From Acanthosepion lycidas (taxonomy: Eukaryota > Mollusca > Cephalopoda > Sepiida > Sepiidae), in NCBI GenBank assembly GCA_963932145.1, contig OZ010573.1, positions 92,145,520 through 92,209,519 on the forward strand: 64,000 nt of DNA. Reading direction: 5' to 3'. Of the stretch, positions 45,725 to 58,172 are shown in pieces. The translations under genes and the position numbers were made by a program. The notes under the pieces are model-generated. The model was given only the letters and a program-made list of their open reading frames with translations. It was not told where the DNA came from and made no database searches. Positions within the stretch are counted from its first letter, which is position 1. Every line of letters starts with the position of its first letter.

Positions 45725-45955
45725 TGCGGTGCGGTGTCTTGTTTAACAACTTGAGAAATCGGAAAGCAGAGTTCGAATTCCTGTCGGGTCCGTTACATCC
45801 ACTTACACAGAAAATACATTTATTAAAGGTACGGGTTGAGTAGCAGGACAGATTAGACACTATAACACCTTGAGTGTTACCTAGTCTACCGCGTAAAGAA
45901 ACGGAGACCTACTGCGGTAAAATATTCTGCGTAATTAATCATGAATCAAAAGAGA
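45725..45955 (+). mobile_element. tRNA-headed SINE, family A, 3'-truncated by or joined to LINE copy 1
   Basis: Head with GAGTTCGAATTCC (45770-45782), central block CTAGTCTACCGC...ACGGAGACCTACTGCGG (45880-45922), and the start of the ATGAATCAAAAGAG tail. The RLE LINE begins directly after it. Confidence 0.75.
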
Positions 45956-47340
45956 AACTGGAACAAGAAAAGCCTATAGGTACCTAGGAAGTAGCGAAGG
46001 AAATGGAACACAACATTCCCAAATGGAGAAGATAAGAACGGAATAATGTAGTTGTGTGCGTGTGGTACTGAAATCCAAGGCAAACTGGAAAAAATACAGA
46101 ATATCAGCCATAAAGAGTTTGCTGTCGCTGTGGTGCAATATAGTTACAAAATTCTTAACAGGAGCTGATATTAAGCTAATGGACGACAAAACAAGAAAGT
46201 TTCTCACTTCCTACCGCATGCATCATTCCAAAGCTGACGTTGATCGTCTGTATGTGCCCAGATCCGAAGGAGGCAGAGGATTAGTTTAACTAGTACTGTC
46301 TGACAAAACTACAAAAATTGTCCTTCAAAGATAAGTGGAAACGACAGAAGCCTGGATGATGATAAAACATAAGAAACTTTATTCAGAAATAAATGAAACA
46401 AAAAAAAAATCAAAATGGAGTTTCAAATGTGTGAAGAAATTCTTGTAAAGAATAATACACCGACTTCCATTTCAAAATACTTAAATAAGAAATCAAAGGC
46501 AAATGCAACCGTCCAGATACATAAATGCTGGCAAGATAAATCACTTCGCGGTCATTACTCTGCCTGTAATAAACAAAATGATGTAGACAAAACCCGTACC
46601 CATCAATGGCTACCTAGTGCAGGATAAAAACATAGAAATGTCCAAGTACATATACTGAAAAAATATCTTAGCCCAAGATGCATTAAGTATCAAGAAAGAG
46701 TTGACCATCTTGTATCAGGTCGAACGGTATTCGCACCACTGAATATAAAACCTGGTATGAAAGATTGGGCCAACATCTGCATTGAGAAATATGGAACTTT
46801 TACGGAAAGGAAATTGCAAGAAATTGGTATGAGCACCTCGCAGACCCGGTTACGGATGTAACAATTTTATGGGGCTTTACAATATACAACGACAGAACAA
46901 TCAAATCTAATCGCCCAGAAATTGTGATCAGAGACCGCAAAAACAAAATGTGCTTTCTTATTAACATGGCAGTCCTTGTAGACTGCAATGTATCTTTGAA
47001 GATCTTCAAAAAACTATCAAAATACAGGAACTTTGAAATTGAAATATCATTAAAGTGTCAGATGAGGACATTAACAATTTATAATTGTTATTGGAGCTCT
47101 AGGATTGATTGGAAAAGATTCCAATAGAGTCACTGATAGTAGTCCATAGCTTAAAGAAATACAACAAATTGTTCTCACAAGTACAGTCCACACCTTACAA
47201 AAAGCTTTATCTGTGTTAATTATGTGTGATTTTTTATTCGAAATTGCTCAGTGGAAAATGTCATTATTCCATTTCTGACCTTACGTCTTGGTCTGGACCC
47301 GGAAAGAAATGAGTATACACAAAGGGAAGAAAATAATAAT
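45956..47340 (+). mobile_element. Decayed RLE-type LINE, copy 1
   Basis: This starts with KAYRYLGSSEGNGTQHSQMEK and continues through KFLTSYRMHHSKADVDRLYVPRSEGGRGLV (46194-46289), a middle part at 46415-46627 (DKTRTHQWLPSAG), a worn finger region near 46660-46730, and the endonuclease region (RPEIVIRDRKNKMCFLINMAV, 46910-46975), where the second acidic residue of the PD-x-D motif is now N. The tail matches copies 2 and 3 and ends GAAAATAATAATGGG at about 47340. It is broken by several stops and frameshifts. On its 5' side it directly joins a SINE (45725-45955), without a long (TAA)n run. Confidence 0.78.
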
Positions 47341-47344
47341 GGGA

Positions 47345-47475
47345 ACCTCGTTGTAGTTTTAGCAAGTGTAGGTTAGCAAACTTGTCTTGCGAGAAAAATT
47401 ACGACTGCGAAGTGAGTTGAATCCTCACTTGGTGCCCCATATTTTCGGCTGGGTGACATTTATAAGCTACGTTTA
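47345..47475 (+). mobile_element. Family B SINE, plus orientation
   Basis: TTAGCAAACTTGTCTTGCGAG, ATTACGACTGCGAAGTGAG and TTGAATCCTCACTTGG (B-box) occur in family B order. It directly follows LINE copy 1. Confidence 0.6.
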
Positions 47476-47639
47476 GGAAATCGCCATATTTATAATAACG
47501 CCGAAAGAAAGAAAAATATGTATTAAATACGCTTAACATCAACTTCTGTATTAGAAAACTTTGTCATTATTGAAACTATTCAAGGCTTCTTTAAATAATG
47601 TCCTACATTCCTGCTTTATTGTTATTGCAATAAGTTGTA

Positions 47640-48260
47640 ATCGTTTCACCCCTAGCAAGGCGAAAAACCACTAAAACGCAAGGAGTTACCGAGGGTGACG
47701 GGAACTGCAAAAACGTTACTGTAGAGAAAGGACAATAAAAAGAATAGAATTCACGGTGAGAGATGGCGAGTTATGTTTCATTTAAATATTGAAGATCGTA
47801 GGTGACTGGAAAGATTTCCGAAGAAATTTCCAAGGTGGAAATTACGATAGAAGAAACTATTGGCATAAAACTTACAGTTACATCTAGCAATTTCATCCGT
47901 AAAAATGATGAAATCTTATTTACAGGTTCGTACAAGGCATAAATTCATGAATCGTGGCACGAAAGAAGAAAGCTCATCAGAACAATCACAATGAAAATAA
48001 TAAAATGATACAGAGAAGCTAAATTATGGATGTGTGAAATTTCCAGAACACAAGATACCAACTCAGAAACAAAAACGTTTACTGATCCTTCTTTGGATTT
48101 TATAAAAAAAATATCTGTGCATAGAATCACCAGATCAGATGAGACAACAATAATCATTTCCCGGGTGAATTTTATTCATGTTAAGCACACATATAACAAA
48201 ACCATTGAGGAATTATCACAGATATTTTATTGTTCAAGAACATCGCATGGAACGTATTCA
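47640..48260 (-). mobile_element. APE-type LINE 3' portion, minus strand
   Basis: It opens with the UTR end block CCCTAGCAAGGCGAAAAACC (47650-47670). The minus-strand C-terminal region at 47790-47950 and a block to about 48240 then match the 33.9-34.2 kb copy (CCTTCTTTGGATTTTAT near 48090 also occurs near 34170). Fully decayed. Confidence 0.62.
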
Positions 48261-48475
48261 ATAATTATATTAAGAATTATACATAATTAAGGTAGGAATA
48301 TCTTGAATTTTTGCTAGTAAAGATAGTTGAACTAAATATAATAACAGCAGTCGAAGAATTTAATCTTTCAAATATTATTCACGGATAGGTTTCTAGTTAG
48401 AAAACCTGAGATTAATCAAAAAAGGAGTTATAAATCACATAATCTATAAAAGAGTTTTTTAAAAAATAACTTATA

Positions 48476-48830
48476 ATGTTGATGCTGCTGGTGATGGTGA
48501 TATATTTAACGTCAACAAGAGGCAGCGCAAGATTCATGTCGGTTTGTCAGTGCAGTGTATTTGTAAGCGTCGTTATGTCTCTTCGTCTCGGCTGGAACGT
48601 CAATCAAGGAGAGATAAGATGGCATCGGCGTCCATGTAAAACTAGTGATTTCCTTGCTCCGCACTTACGGAGGACAAGTGGGTTTTGGAATAATGTCAGA
48701 CAATGCTCGGTTGTACGTGATCGGCCATGGCACGTTACTTCACATTTGATGGTGAATTCAGCGGATTCTGACAAAGATCGGAACACTGCTCTTCGATAAG
48801 CCGCTCGCCTGATCATGTGCTCTAGAGAGA
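48476..48830. other. GC-richer block of unknown origin
   Basis: 48510-48830 is clearly richer in GC than its flanks. Plus-strand frames include KRRYVSSSRLERQSRRDKMAS (48565-48625, different frame from the 107-codon frame starting at 48476) and DRPWHVTSHLMVNSADSDKDRNTALR. The pieces do not join into one frame, so this may be a decayed exon, a processed copy or an unrecognised repeat. Confidence 0.35.
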
Positions 48831-49329
48831 CGGACGTTCTGGCTTTTGATTCTTAATGTCCCATGGAAGTACCCATCCAATGTGCCTGACTGCGATTACT
48901 AAAGAAGTCTGAGAGAGGCGGGGAAATGGGAGATAGGTGTAATAGGCGATAGGAAGAAAAGAGGAGAAATGGAATTGGAAAGAGAATAACCAAGAAGAAG
49001 ACATGAATTGTTAAGGAAAGAGTTCAGTGTAAAATGAGTAGAAATAATAAGATAATCGAGTGAGAGAAATTAGTACCCGGATTACTAGACGTAGTAGTAT
49101 TTTAAGCGGATATAAGTAAAAGTGATGAAGAGAAGAAAATAATATATGTTCGTAATATTATTTATTTCTCTGTGATGAAATATTAAGCATTCATTGACCG
49201 AGTTCGCTTGAAATGTATAAAATCTTTCTAAGGAAGCTATTTTCCAGAACAATAGTTTTCTCAAACCCAGTAGCTGTTATCGCTCTTTCCAAAGTGTGAA
49301 AAAGCAATAATTGATTAGTGATTTTCTAA

Positions 49330-49455
49330 CCGTAGCTTAAATGTAGGAAAAGGCCGAAGGTATGTGGCACCCAGTGAAAATCAAACTTACTACTTAGTCG
49401 TAATTGTTCTATTGAGATAAGCTTGCTAAACATTACACCACGTCCACGTGGCCAA
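49330..49455 (-). mobile_element. Family B SINE, minus orientation
   Basis: The minus strand gives GACGTGGTGTAATGTTTAGCA, then CTTATCTCAATAGAACAATT and GTTTGATTTTCACTGGG (B-box position). Same order as at 27.7 kb. Confidence 0.62.
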
Positions 49456-49494
49456 GTCAGTGTTTGATTGGGCCATTATTCAGCTTCGAGTTTT

Positions 49495-50250
49495 TTTTTA
49501 GTTATTGTTGTTTTAAGTCCTCAAGAGATGCTGTTTGTGTTATCTTATACAGTTCTTTCTTTGTACTATGAAGCACCAGTTCACGGATTTTAGGAAGAAT
49601 GTTCTTCGCTGAAGACTGCACGCTTGTCTTGCTAGAAGCCATTTTCAACTATAGCTCCGAGAAAGCGGTTGTAGACAGCAAACTGTTTATATATTTCTCA
49701 ACCTGTTTAGCGCCATGCATTGCATCCATATGAAAATCTCGAATAATCTCGAGTAAATGACTTGAATTTCTAGGTTAATTTTTTGGTTTTGTAGCAGCAT
49801 GCAGTGTTGGGCGAAAATAACTCTAGTGCAGCCTATTCTGTTTTATTTCCTTACTTCCTATACTAAATTTACTGTCGTTGATCCAGACTCCAAGGTATGT
49901 GAAGTGTTTAATATTAACTTTCACGTCCCGAGTTTTCCTGAAGAATTCAGAGTATGCGCCATCACTGCTTCCATGTCAATTGTAGATAATTTTTTTCTAT
50001 TTTGGAAAGGACTACTTCTTGAATACTTGACAGAGGATGTTGATATTTTATTCAATATCTGTTGATACAGTTCTTTGTTTGTGATTCTGCAGTACCCATT
50101 CACAATTTTCGAGGAAGGATGATCTTCGCCAAGATCTAAATGTTTCACTCGCTCGAAGCCATTTCCAACATTGAAGAAGTTGTATACTTTTTAGATATTT
50201 CTGTACAAGTCTGGCGCCCTGAACGACGTACGCATGAATGTCTACACAAA
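49495..50250 (-). mobile_element. LINE-like fragment with an internal duplicated segment
   Basis: The minus strand at plus 49860-49900 reads TYLGVWINDSKF, a typical LINE RT thumb block (YLGVxIxDD/SK). Segments 49545-49700 and 50055-50215 are copies of each other (ACAGTTCTTTCTTTGTACTA against ACAGTTCTTTGTTTGTGATT; CTAGAAGCCATTTTCAAC against CTCGAAGCCATTTCCAAC). Two degraded copies in tandem are likely. No intact frame. Confidence 0.55.
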
Positions 50251-50429
50251 AGAAAAATACAAGAGAAAAATATCGTCTAATTTACTGAATCGTCAGGCAG
50301 GTGGTTGGAAACTGAGGAAAGACAGAAACAGGCAAATGTACGGTGAAAAATATCGTAATTCAAAAGATCATAATATTTAGTTGTTAATGTAAATAATGAA
50401 AACAAAAAGAAGTCGATCGTATTGGTTAA

Positions 50430-51551
50430 GTTAGAAAGAGGCTAGAAGAAGAAACAGGTGAAGAAGAAATAGCAATAGAAAAAGAAATATCAATAGAAAA
50501 AGAAATAGAAAAAGAAAAAGAAAATGAAATAGAAATAGATGAAGAAAGAGAAAGAGAAAAATAATCACAAGAATAAAGAGAAATAGAAAAAAAAGAGACT
50601 GAAGAAGAAATTGAAGTAGTAATGGAATAAGTTGAAGAAGGAGAATTAGAAGAAATAAAGATATAAGAAGAATTAAAAGAAGAAGAAATAGAATAAAAAG
50701 AAGAGAAAGATATAGAAAAAAGAAGGAGAGTAAGAAATACAAGACGAAATAGAAATAGAAAAAAAGAAGAAATGAAAGAAAAAAGAAAGAGAAGGAGAAG
50801 AAGAAATAGAAGAAGAAATAGAAGAAGAAATTATAGAAATAGAACAAAGTAATAGAAATAGATCAAAAAAGAGAAACAGAAAATAATTACAAGAAGAAAT
50901 AGAAATAGAAGAAGAAATTGAAAGAGAAGAAGAAGAAATAGAAGAAGAAATAGAAGAAGAAAAAGAGAAGAAGAAGAAATTGAAAGAGAAGAAGAAGAAA
51001 TTGAAAGAGAAGAAGAAGAAATAGAAGAAGAAGAAATAGAAGAAGTTGAAAGAGAAGAAGAAGAAATAGAAAGAGATGAAATAGAAATAGAAGTAGAAAT
51101 AGTAGAAGAAAAAGAGACTGAAGAAAAAATAGAAAGAGAAGAAGAAGAATTAGAAAGAGATGAAGAAGAAATTGAAAGAGAAGAAGAAGAAAGAGAAAGA
51201 GAAGAAGAAGAAATTGAAAGAGAAGAAGAAGAAATAGAAAGAGATGAAGAAGAAATAGAAAGAGATGAAGAAACAGAAGAAGAAAAAGAGACGGAAGAAG
51301 AAATAGTAATGGAATAAGTTGAAGAAGCAGAATTTGAAGAAATAAACGTATAAAAAGATTTAAAAGAAGAAGAAATAAAAGAAAAAGAAAAATAGAAAAA
51401 GAAGAGAAAGAAATAGAAAAGAAGGAGAGGGAGAAATGCAAGAAGAAATGGAAATAAAAGAAAAAGAAGAAATAGAAATAGAAGAAAAATAGAACGAAAA
51501 GAAAAAGAATAGGAAGGAAGAGAAGAAGAAATAGTGGAAGAAAAATAGAAA

Positions 51552-51582
<31 letters not shown>

Positions 51583-51740
51583 AAGAAGAATCAGAAGAAG
51601 AAGAAGAAGAAAAAGAAGAATTAGAAGAAGAAGAAGAAGAAGAAGAAGAAGAAGAAGAAAAGAAGAAGAAGAATCAGAAGAAGAAGAAATATATGAAGAC
51701 GGGGAAGGAGAAGATGAAAAAATGTAGAAGAAATATAATA
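50430..51740 (+). repeat. 1.3-kb polypurine tract, (GAA)n-derived
   Basis: The plus strand is almost only A and G, with isolated T from ATAGAAA units and very few C. Units GAAGAAGAAATA and GAAATAGAAAGA repeat irregularly; 51555-51665 is nearly pure GAA. Long minus-strand frames (138 and 294 codons of Leu/Phe/Ser) are by-products of this composition and not genes. Confidence 0.9.
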
Positions 51741-52459
51741 ATAATAATGCGATCGAACAATGAAAAGACAAGACATGTTTTATAATTTGAAAGGATTCGA
51801 CATATCCTTTCTGAAATAATTACTGAAGATGAAGTGAAATGTATAAAATAATTATATTTTTTACCAGGTGACATTTATGATGCTTGAAGAATTAAATCAT
51901 TGTATCTTTTTATGATTTTCATTGTATCAAACAATTCTTGCAAATCAATTTTAAAGTATTTCATTTTGCACATGCTCTTACAGGTTCATTGTTTCCTCGT
52001 TTTCTTGTAAGGCAAACCTCAAATAACAGTGACGAGATAGTGAACAACAAAAATTGATTTTTTATTTAGATAATTCCAATAATATATTCTAACATTATTC
52101 GGCAAGGAAAGGAATAGATTGCAAATAACTGCCTCACAGATAGTAAATAAATTAACCTCGATTTTTTTCCCAGCGTAGTTGTAGTTTGTTTGCTATCGCG
52201 CAACTTGATTTCAATATAACTTGTCCTCACCCCATACCAGAGATATTGATCTATTTGCATTGAAGAGTAAAATTTTAGCAGTCTTTCATTGGCGATGTAG
52301 TTTCATCCTTTATTAATATGGTTAGAAATTTGTTATTTTAACAGGTCAGAGATAGAAGAAACATTTTAACTGTAGTTACATCCTAATGAACGGAACTCAC
52401 TGAAATAAAATGTATATCAATCAAAACTTTATTGTGAAATTATCGATAAGTTCGGGATC

Positions 52460-52461
<2 letters not shown>

Positions 52462-52510
<49 letters not shown>
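52462..52510. repeat. (TA)n(GT)n microsatellite
   Basis: Short compound repeat. 51740-52460 holds no recognised feature; a (CTAT)n run is at 52883-52920. Confidence 0.9.
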
Positions 52511-52511
<1 letters not shown>

Positions 52512-52589
52512 TTCTCTATGTATAAGAGTGTAGTTATAGAAATAATATTGTTGATTTTTATTTTCACATCATATATCTACAAACACACT

Positions 52590-52865
52590 ATATAAGAGGC
52601 ACGGATTGAGGAATCAGAGAGTCGAGTTCGAATTCAAGTCGAATCCATTACATTAACTTTCAGAGATATATGAATCCACTTCTCTATCTCAGCTATGGGT
52701 AAATAGTGCGACAGACCGTTTTCTGTAGCCTTCGATGGCAACTAGTCTACCGCAAAATGAAATGGCAACCTACTGTGGGGTAACAATCCACCTCGTCAGT
52801 CACGTATCGAAAGATACATGATCGTAGAAACATGTATCCCGCATGTCACATAACTGACATGATAT
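52590..52865 (+). mobile_element. tRNA-headed SINE, family A
   Basis: Box B GAGTTCGAATTCAAG at 52623-52637, central block GGCAACTAGTCTACCGC (52736-52752), then AAATGGCAACCTACTGTGGGG, and the tail CACGTATCGAAAGATACATG (52801-52820). A (CTAT)n run follows at 52883. The A-box region is weak. Confidence 0.78.
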
Positions 52866-52881
52866 CGACAGTTGTCGGCTA

Positions 52882-52919
<38 letters not shown>

Positions 52920-53182
52920 ATGATCTTAAAAATTCACTTAAATTTATAACCTCTTTTTATCCAAATTATATAATACATAAATTAAAGACAAATTAAAATA
53001 ATATTAATTGTAATATAAAATAACTCAATTTTAAAATTTCCCTGGCTTTTGTTTATTAGACATAAAATTCCATCACTTAATTTCACTTCAATTTAGACGT
53101 CTTTCAGAATATTACGATTAATATATATGAATGATTTTAAACTGAAAAAGTTTAAAAAGCCAGCAACATATTTCTTTTTGTT

Positions 53183-53186
<4 letters not shown>

Positions 53187-53258
<72 letters not shown>

Positions 53259-53260
53259 GT
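53187..53260. repeat. (TA)n(CA)n microsatellite
   Basis: About 32 TA units, then CACACA. The flanking 52920-54160 is AT-rich and shows no gene or repeat that I recognise. Confidence 0.93.
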
Positions 53261-54157
53261 GGATAACGATATGCATAAAAAGAAAATTTTAATCGAAAAA
53301 AAAATTGCTTTCGATCGTGCGCATACGTAGTAAATGAGTTTCGAAATTAAGTTTCTGTTCAAAATCGTAGCGTTAGAATTGCATTTCAGTGAAGTGATAT
53401 CCTTAAAGGACAACCTCTTAAAATTTATAACTTACTAAATCTATGAAAACTACATATTGACAAGATGCATAACACAAAAAATTGCTGCTAAATCATTGTA
53501 CCATCAAATAAGACATTCATTTACTTCAAAATGAAATTATACTGAACAATTTAGGTATATTTGATGTTATAAAGTTCAGTAGTTTTAGTGTGATTTTCAA
53601 TAAAAAATGTACATGTAAAACAATTGTATCCAGCAGTACTATTTTATCTATTTTCTGTTTTTATTAATTATGATCTGACAAAATATTTCATAATATTGCG
53701 TCGCCATTTTAAAAAATTTTGTACAATTCTTACACAGTTATTACTTATCATCTAAAGTAAAAACTGTATAGCTTGATTGTGGCAATATATTATTAGAATT
53801 CTTGTTTTAATATATTTTCCATTCAATATATCTAATGCGAAAGATATTAAATTTAATATTTAAACAGTAACATTTTGAAGTCAGTTTCTAAACGGAAAAT
53901 AGGTAAATGTGTACATTTTTCATACGATATTTAAAACAAAATGATCAAAAATTCCGGAAATCTATGAATGTAATCTTTGAATTCAGTAAATATCATAGCA
54001 AATCTCATCTTTATCATTGAGTTTAATTTTCATTTACTAAGAATCATGAAAAATCAACAATTTGTAGTCGCATCAACGTAAAACCTAAAGTCCTGCCGAC
54101 AGAATTTTAAATGACAAAATGCGTTGATCAAACACTTTTGACAATTTGTCATACTTC

Positions 54158-54163
<6 letters not shown>

Positions 54164-54254
<91 letters not shown>

Positions 54255-54441
54255 CACATCAAGACGGATCCTTCTTAGTGCACATCGTATTGCTCTGTAC
54301 ATAAATGCATTGAGTCCTCTTCGTGTATCTATTTATTTAATATTTTATATTGAAACGACCTACTTGGATTATCATTATCACTTATTGATATGACATTATT
54401 CCTTCTCTCTCTCTCTCTCACTTTCTCTATCCCTCTGTATA

Positions 54442-54509
<68 letters not shown>
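54164..54509. repeat. Two (TA)n arrays with a (CT)n run between
   Basis: Arrays at 54164-54250 and 54446-54509, with CT at 54404-54435. The second runs directly into the 65-bp fold-back. Another (TA)n follows at 54720-54752. Confidence 0.92.
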
Positions 54510-54517
<8 letters not shown>

Positions 54518-54645
54518 TGAACATAGAAGTCAACACTTAGAGGCGATAGTCTGTTTCATGCTATATGCAATCGTGGCCTGACGATTGCATATAGCATGAA
54601 ACAGACTGTCGCCTCTAAGTGTTGACTTCTATGTTCACTTTTATA
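54510..54645. repeat. Near-perfect 65-bp inverted repeat (fold-back)
   Basis: Left arm 54510-54574 and right arm 54581-54645 differ at one position (GATAGTC against GACAGTC) and are separated by GGCCTG. The right arm plus the following 70 bp (TATTTACACACGC...CATAAATATAGCACACC) matches a single-copy relative at 38440-38530. Confidence 0.85.
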
Positions 54646-54715
54646 TTTACACACGCTCTATCTTTGATATTGAGCACTTTATTCCATAAATATAGCACAC
54701 CTTAAGACTATATTT

Positions 54716-54754
<39 letters not shown>

Positions 54755-55508
54755 GAGAGAGACTTTTCAATTGCCTAAACACGTATTAAAATGTTTATAA
54801 TAGCACTACGCACATTTTCTTATAGGATTACAGCTTATATCCTTGAAAATGTCTAATAGATTATACAAAATCACCAGGAATGAACACTATTTTAGATTCT
54901 TCTTACAAACTTCAAGGTCCAAAACGAAAGCTTTTTTTTACATTCAAGACAAATTTAATAAAACTGTCAGTCATTTAATATCAAATAAATACTTAAAAAA
55001 ATAAGCAAAACATTTTCTTTCTGAATTCAATCCAAGACAGTATCTTCCATTGATTAGCGAGCCACGCTCGGATTCTGACGAATTAGTTTAATGTCAAATT
55101 TGCATGAATAATTTGGGAAACCATGGCTTCAAATCTTCCATCGTTGTCTTCATGACGTTCATCAAGACCATAGACTTGTAACTGTCACACCATCAAGTGT
55201 GGCAATGAATTCTTCTGTAATAATCTTCATACTATTGAATCCTGTAGTACAAACTGTCGCATAGTGTTAGAAAGATGTTGGATACATTGATGTAACTGCC
55301 TGCTCACAGAATATCTCTGATGGACAAAGACGTCAGACCTTGACAACTAAGCCATGCAAGACATCACAACGTACAAATCCAAACACGTGACTTCCTCGAT
55401 AAGATATTTTCTTTTGAACCATAATAAATTACATCTATTACTAAAAAGAATTATTACACCGTAAATGTGATCCAGATGAACGACCAATATTCCAACAATA
55501 GTTGAAGT

Positions 55509-55657
55509 GTCCTGGGTATGACGATAAACTACATCCGCGTCCTGGGTATGACGATAAACTACGTCTAGCAACAAGGCTTCAGATAATGTTTTCGGAAAAA
55601 GAATGTTGCCAGCTATACGTTTTTTTGGAAAAAATAATGTTGCCAGCTATACGTTTT
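55509..55657 (+). repeat. Two short tandem duplications (30 bp and about 32 bp units)
   Basis: GTCCTGGGTATGACGATAAA repeats at 55509 and 55539. ATGTTGCCAGCTATACGTTTT repeats at about 55603 and 55638. Directly upstream of the 354-bp duplication. Confidence 0.85.
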
Positions 55658-56350
55658 GAGAACATGAAGAAATTATTTGCAAAAACTGAGCCAAAAAATA
55701 TATAGAATTTTCTAAAAAGAATTGGTCTCTTATCAAAGATGTAGACTGATGTGTAAACAACATATCCTACCTTTTACCATTTTGCAAATAAAATGTCCTT
55801 ATCAAATGGAAATTCTTGACTTAAAGAAAAATACCTAGGATTATTTTGCAGTGTACAAGCAAATAAGCTCTCGGTTGTTAAAATGTTCCATACAAAATAG
55901 TCATTTAAAATTCATATATTTGGCATATATATATAAACTGGATTTGGCATTAAATAACCCACAGTGGTTGATATGCGATAAAACCCAAACAAACAAACAA
56001 ACAAACAAACGAAGAACATGAAGAAATTATTTGCAATAACTGAACCAAAAACTATATTGAATTTTCTAAAAAGAATTGGTCTCTTATCAAAGATATAGAC
56101 TGATGTATAAAGAACATATCTTACCTTTTGTCATTTTGCAAATAAATTGTCCTTATCAAATGGAAATTCTTGACTTAAACAAAAATACCTATGATTACTT
56201 TGCAGTGTGCAAACAAATAAGTTCTAGATTGCTAAAAATGTTCCATACAAAATAGGCATTTAAAATTCATATAAACTGGATTTGGCATTAAATAACCCAC
56301 AATGGTTGATATGCCATAAAACCCAAACAAACAAACAAACAAACAAACAT
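55658..56350 (+). repeat. Tandem duplication, two 340-354 bp units
   Basis: Unit 1 (55658-56011) and unit 2 (56012-56350) share GAACATGAAGAAATTATTTG, GAATTGGTCTCTTATCAAAG and GGATTTGGCATTAAATAACC; each ends in (CAAA)n. Unit 1 has an extra ATATATTTGGCATATATATA stretch. Confidence 0.88.
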
Positions 56351-56716
56351 GAATGGGCATAACTTTAAATTGTGAGCAAGAATTTGAATTTCCCGCGATT
56401 GCTATACTAATTCAATCATTTAATTCACATTATCTTTTTAAAATTATAAGCGTTTAATATATGCTTCCTGAAGATACGACATGAACAATTAAAGGTTTAG
56501 AGGGGAATTATTTTGTCCCATTAAATATGGATTTACGAGGTCATTTGTTTGACTTGATTATTTAAGATTATCAGTTTGGGGCGACTCAAACGACATTTAT
56601 CAGGGAAGCGTTTCGACGGAATTGAGAGAATTTTGGCTTCAAAGACTTGGCTTCAGGCAGTTGCACCGATGGGACGGTTACATCTGTCTCGATGGTGACA
56701 TTGTGAAAAAATATCA

Positions 56717-56870
<154 letters not shown>

Positions 56871-57066
56871 TGTCTGTATGCGCTTGTGTGTGCCCATGCT
56901 TAATGTAACTATGTGTATGTGTATGTTTTATATAGGTGTGCGGATGTTTGTTGGTGTGTGTATATGTATGTGTGTATAGGCGCGATATAGACATTATGAA
57001 AATAGAAATGACGTCGATGTGTTGAGATGGGTCCATGCATATTAACCGTTTCCCTCAATATAGAAA

Positions 57067-57109
<43 letters not shown>

Positions 57110-57443
57110 GTAAACAATATTTATAGTAGGTAGACGAAATTAAAATAATTTATAAGGATTTTCAAATCAATGATTGATCTATTATTAAAATATATTTTTC
57201 ATTTTAGTAATTCATCATCCATTGCCTGGTTTGGAAAGGTTGTAAATTATTATTCCAATTTACAAGGTGATAATGATCATCACCTAATGTAAACTTAATT
57301 CCTATTGTATGAAATATGTTGCTCTGTTGAATTAAAACATTGAGCCCACGTTGTGAATCATTGCTATATTTATTTTATATTGTATTAATAGGATTCACTT
57401 GGATTATGTACCAACAGATTATTACGGTGTAGGCATGTATGTA

Positions 57444-57449
<6 letters not shown>

Positions 57450-57482
<33 letters not shown>

Positions 57483-57574
57483 CCTAGGGGGCTAGGCAAA
57501 CCTACCTAGATTTCACATATATATATATACATATATGTGTATATATATACATTTATATATATCTATATACATAC

Positions 57575-57655
<81 letters not shown>
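57450..57655. repeat. (TA)n arrays
   Basis: Runs at 57450-57480 and 57580-57655 with a short interrupted stretch. No gene seen around them. Confidence 0.92.
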
Positions 57656-57658
<3 letters not shown>

Positions 57659-58023
57659 TAAATGTAAATCCTTTTTAGACAAAATTCATTGTATTTGTTC
57701 TCAAACTGAAGCAATTTTATAGTAAGCCGTAACATCATATATCATTGTTAATTTGCAAAAAAACACACGAAAAATATTGTTTTTTTCAAGAGCTGACCGT
57801 TTTAAACTTTCTATACAATAATGAACCCCACAGAACCTTGCCGAACACAGACTCCAATTGGTTCTTGCAAATTACTGAGACGCTCGAAATGCTTGCATAA
57901 AACAACAGAAGAAATCTGAACTTCAAATTTGTCATTTAGATAATCTCTTTTGTATACAGCATCTCGATTCTGGAGACGGGGATATGAAAAGAACATAAAT
58001 CCGCTAAGTAACAGATTATTATT

Positions 58024-58026
<3 letters not shown>

Positions 58027-58082
<56 letters not shown>

Positions 58083-58109
58083 CTTATATATATATATATA
58101 TATATTATT

Positions 58110-58170
<61 letters not shown>
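58027..58170. repeat. (TA)n with three TTATTCTTATATA units
   Basis: The interrupter TTATTCTTATATA occurs three times (58018, 58078, 58105), so part of the array spread by unit duplication. Another (TA)n(GATA)n lies at 58355-58445. Confidence 0.9.

Positions 58171-58172
<2 letters not shown>

Noticed and set aside
50887-51771. 294-codon Leu/Phe/Ser-rich minus-strand frame (and the 138-codon frame at 50431-50847)
   Set aside because: It is the complement of a polypurine repeat tract; the composition follows from (GAA)n and lacks any protein pattern. It is not a membrane protein.
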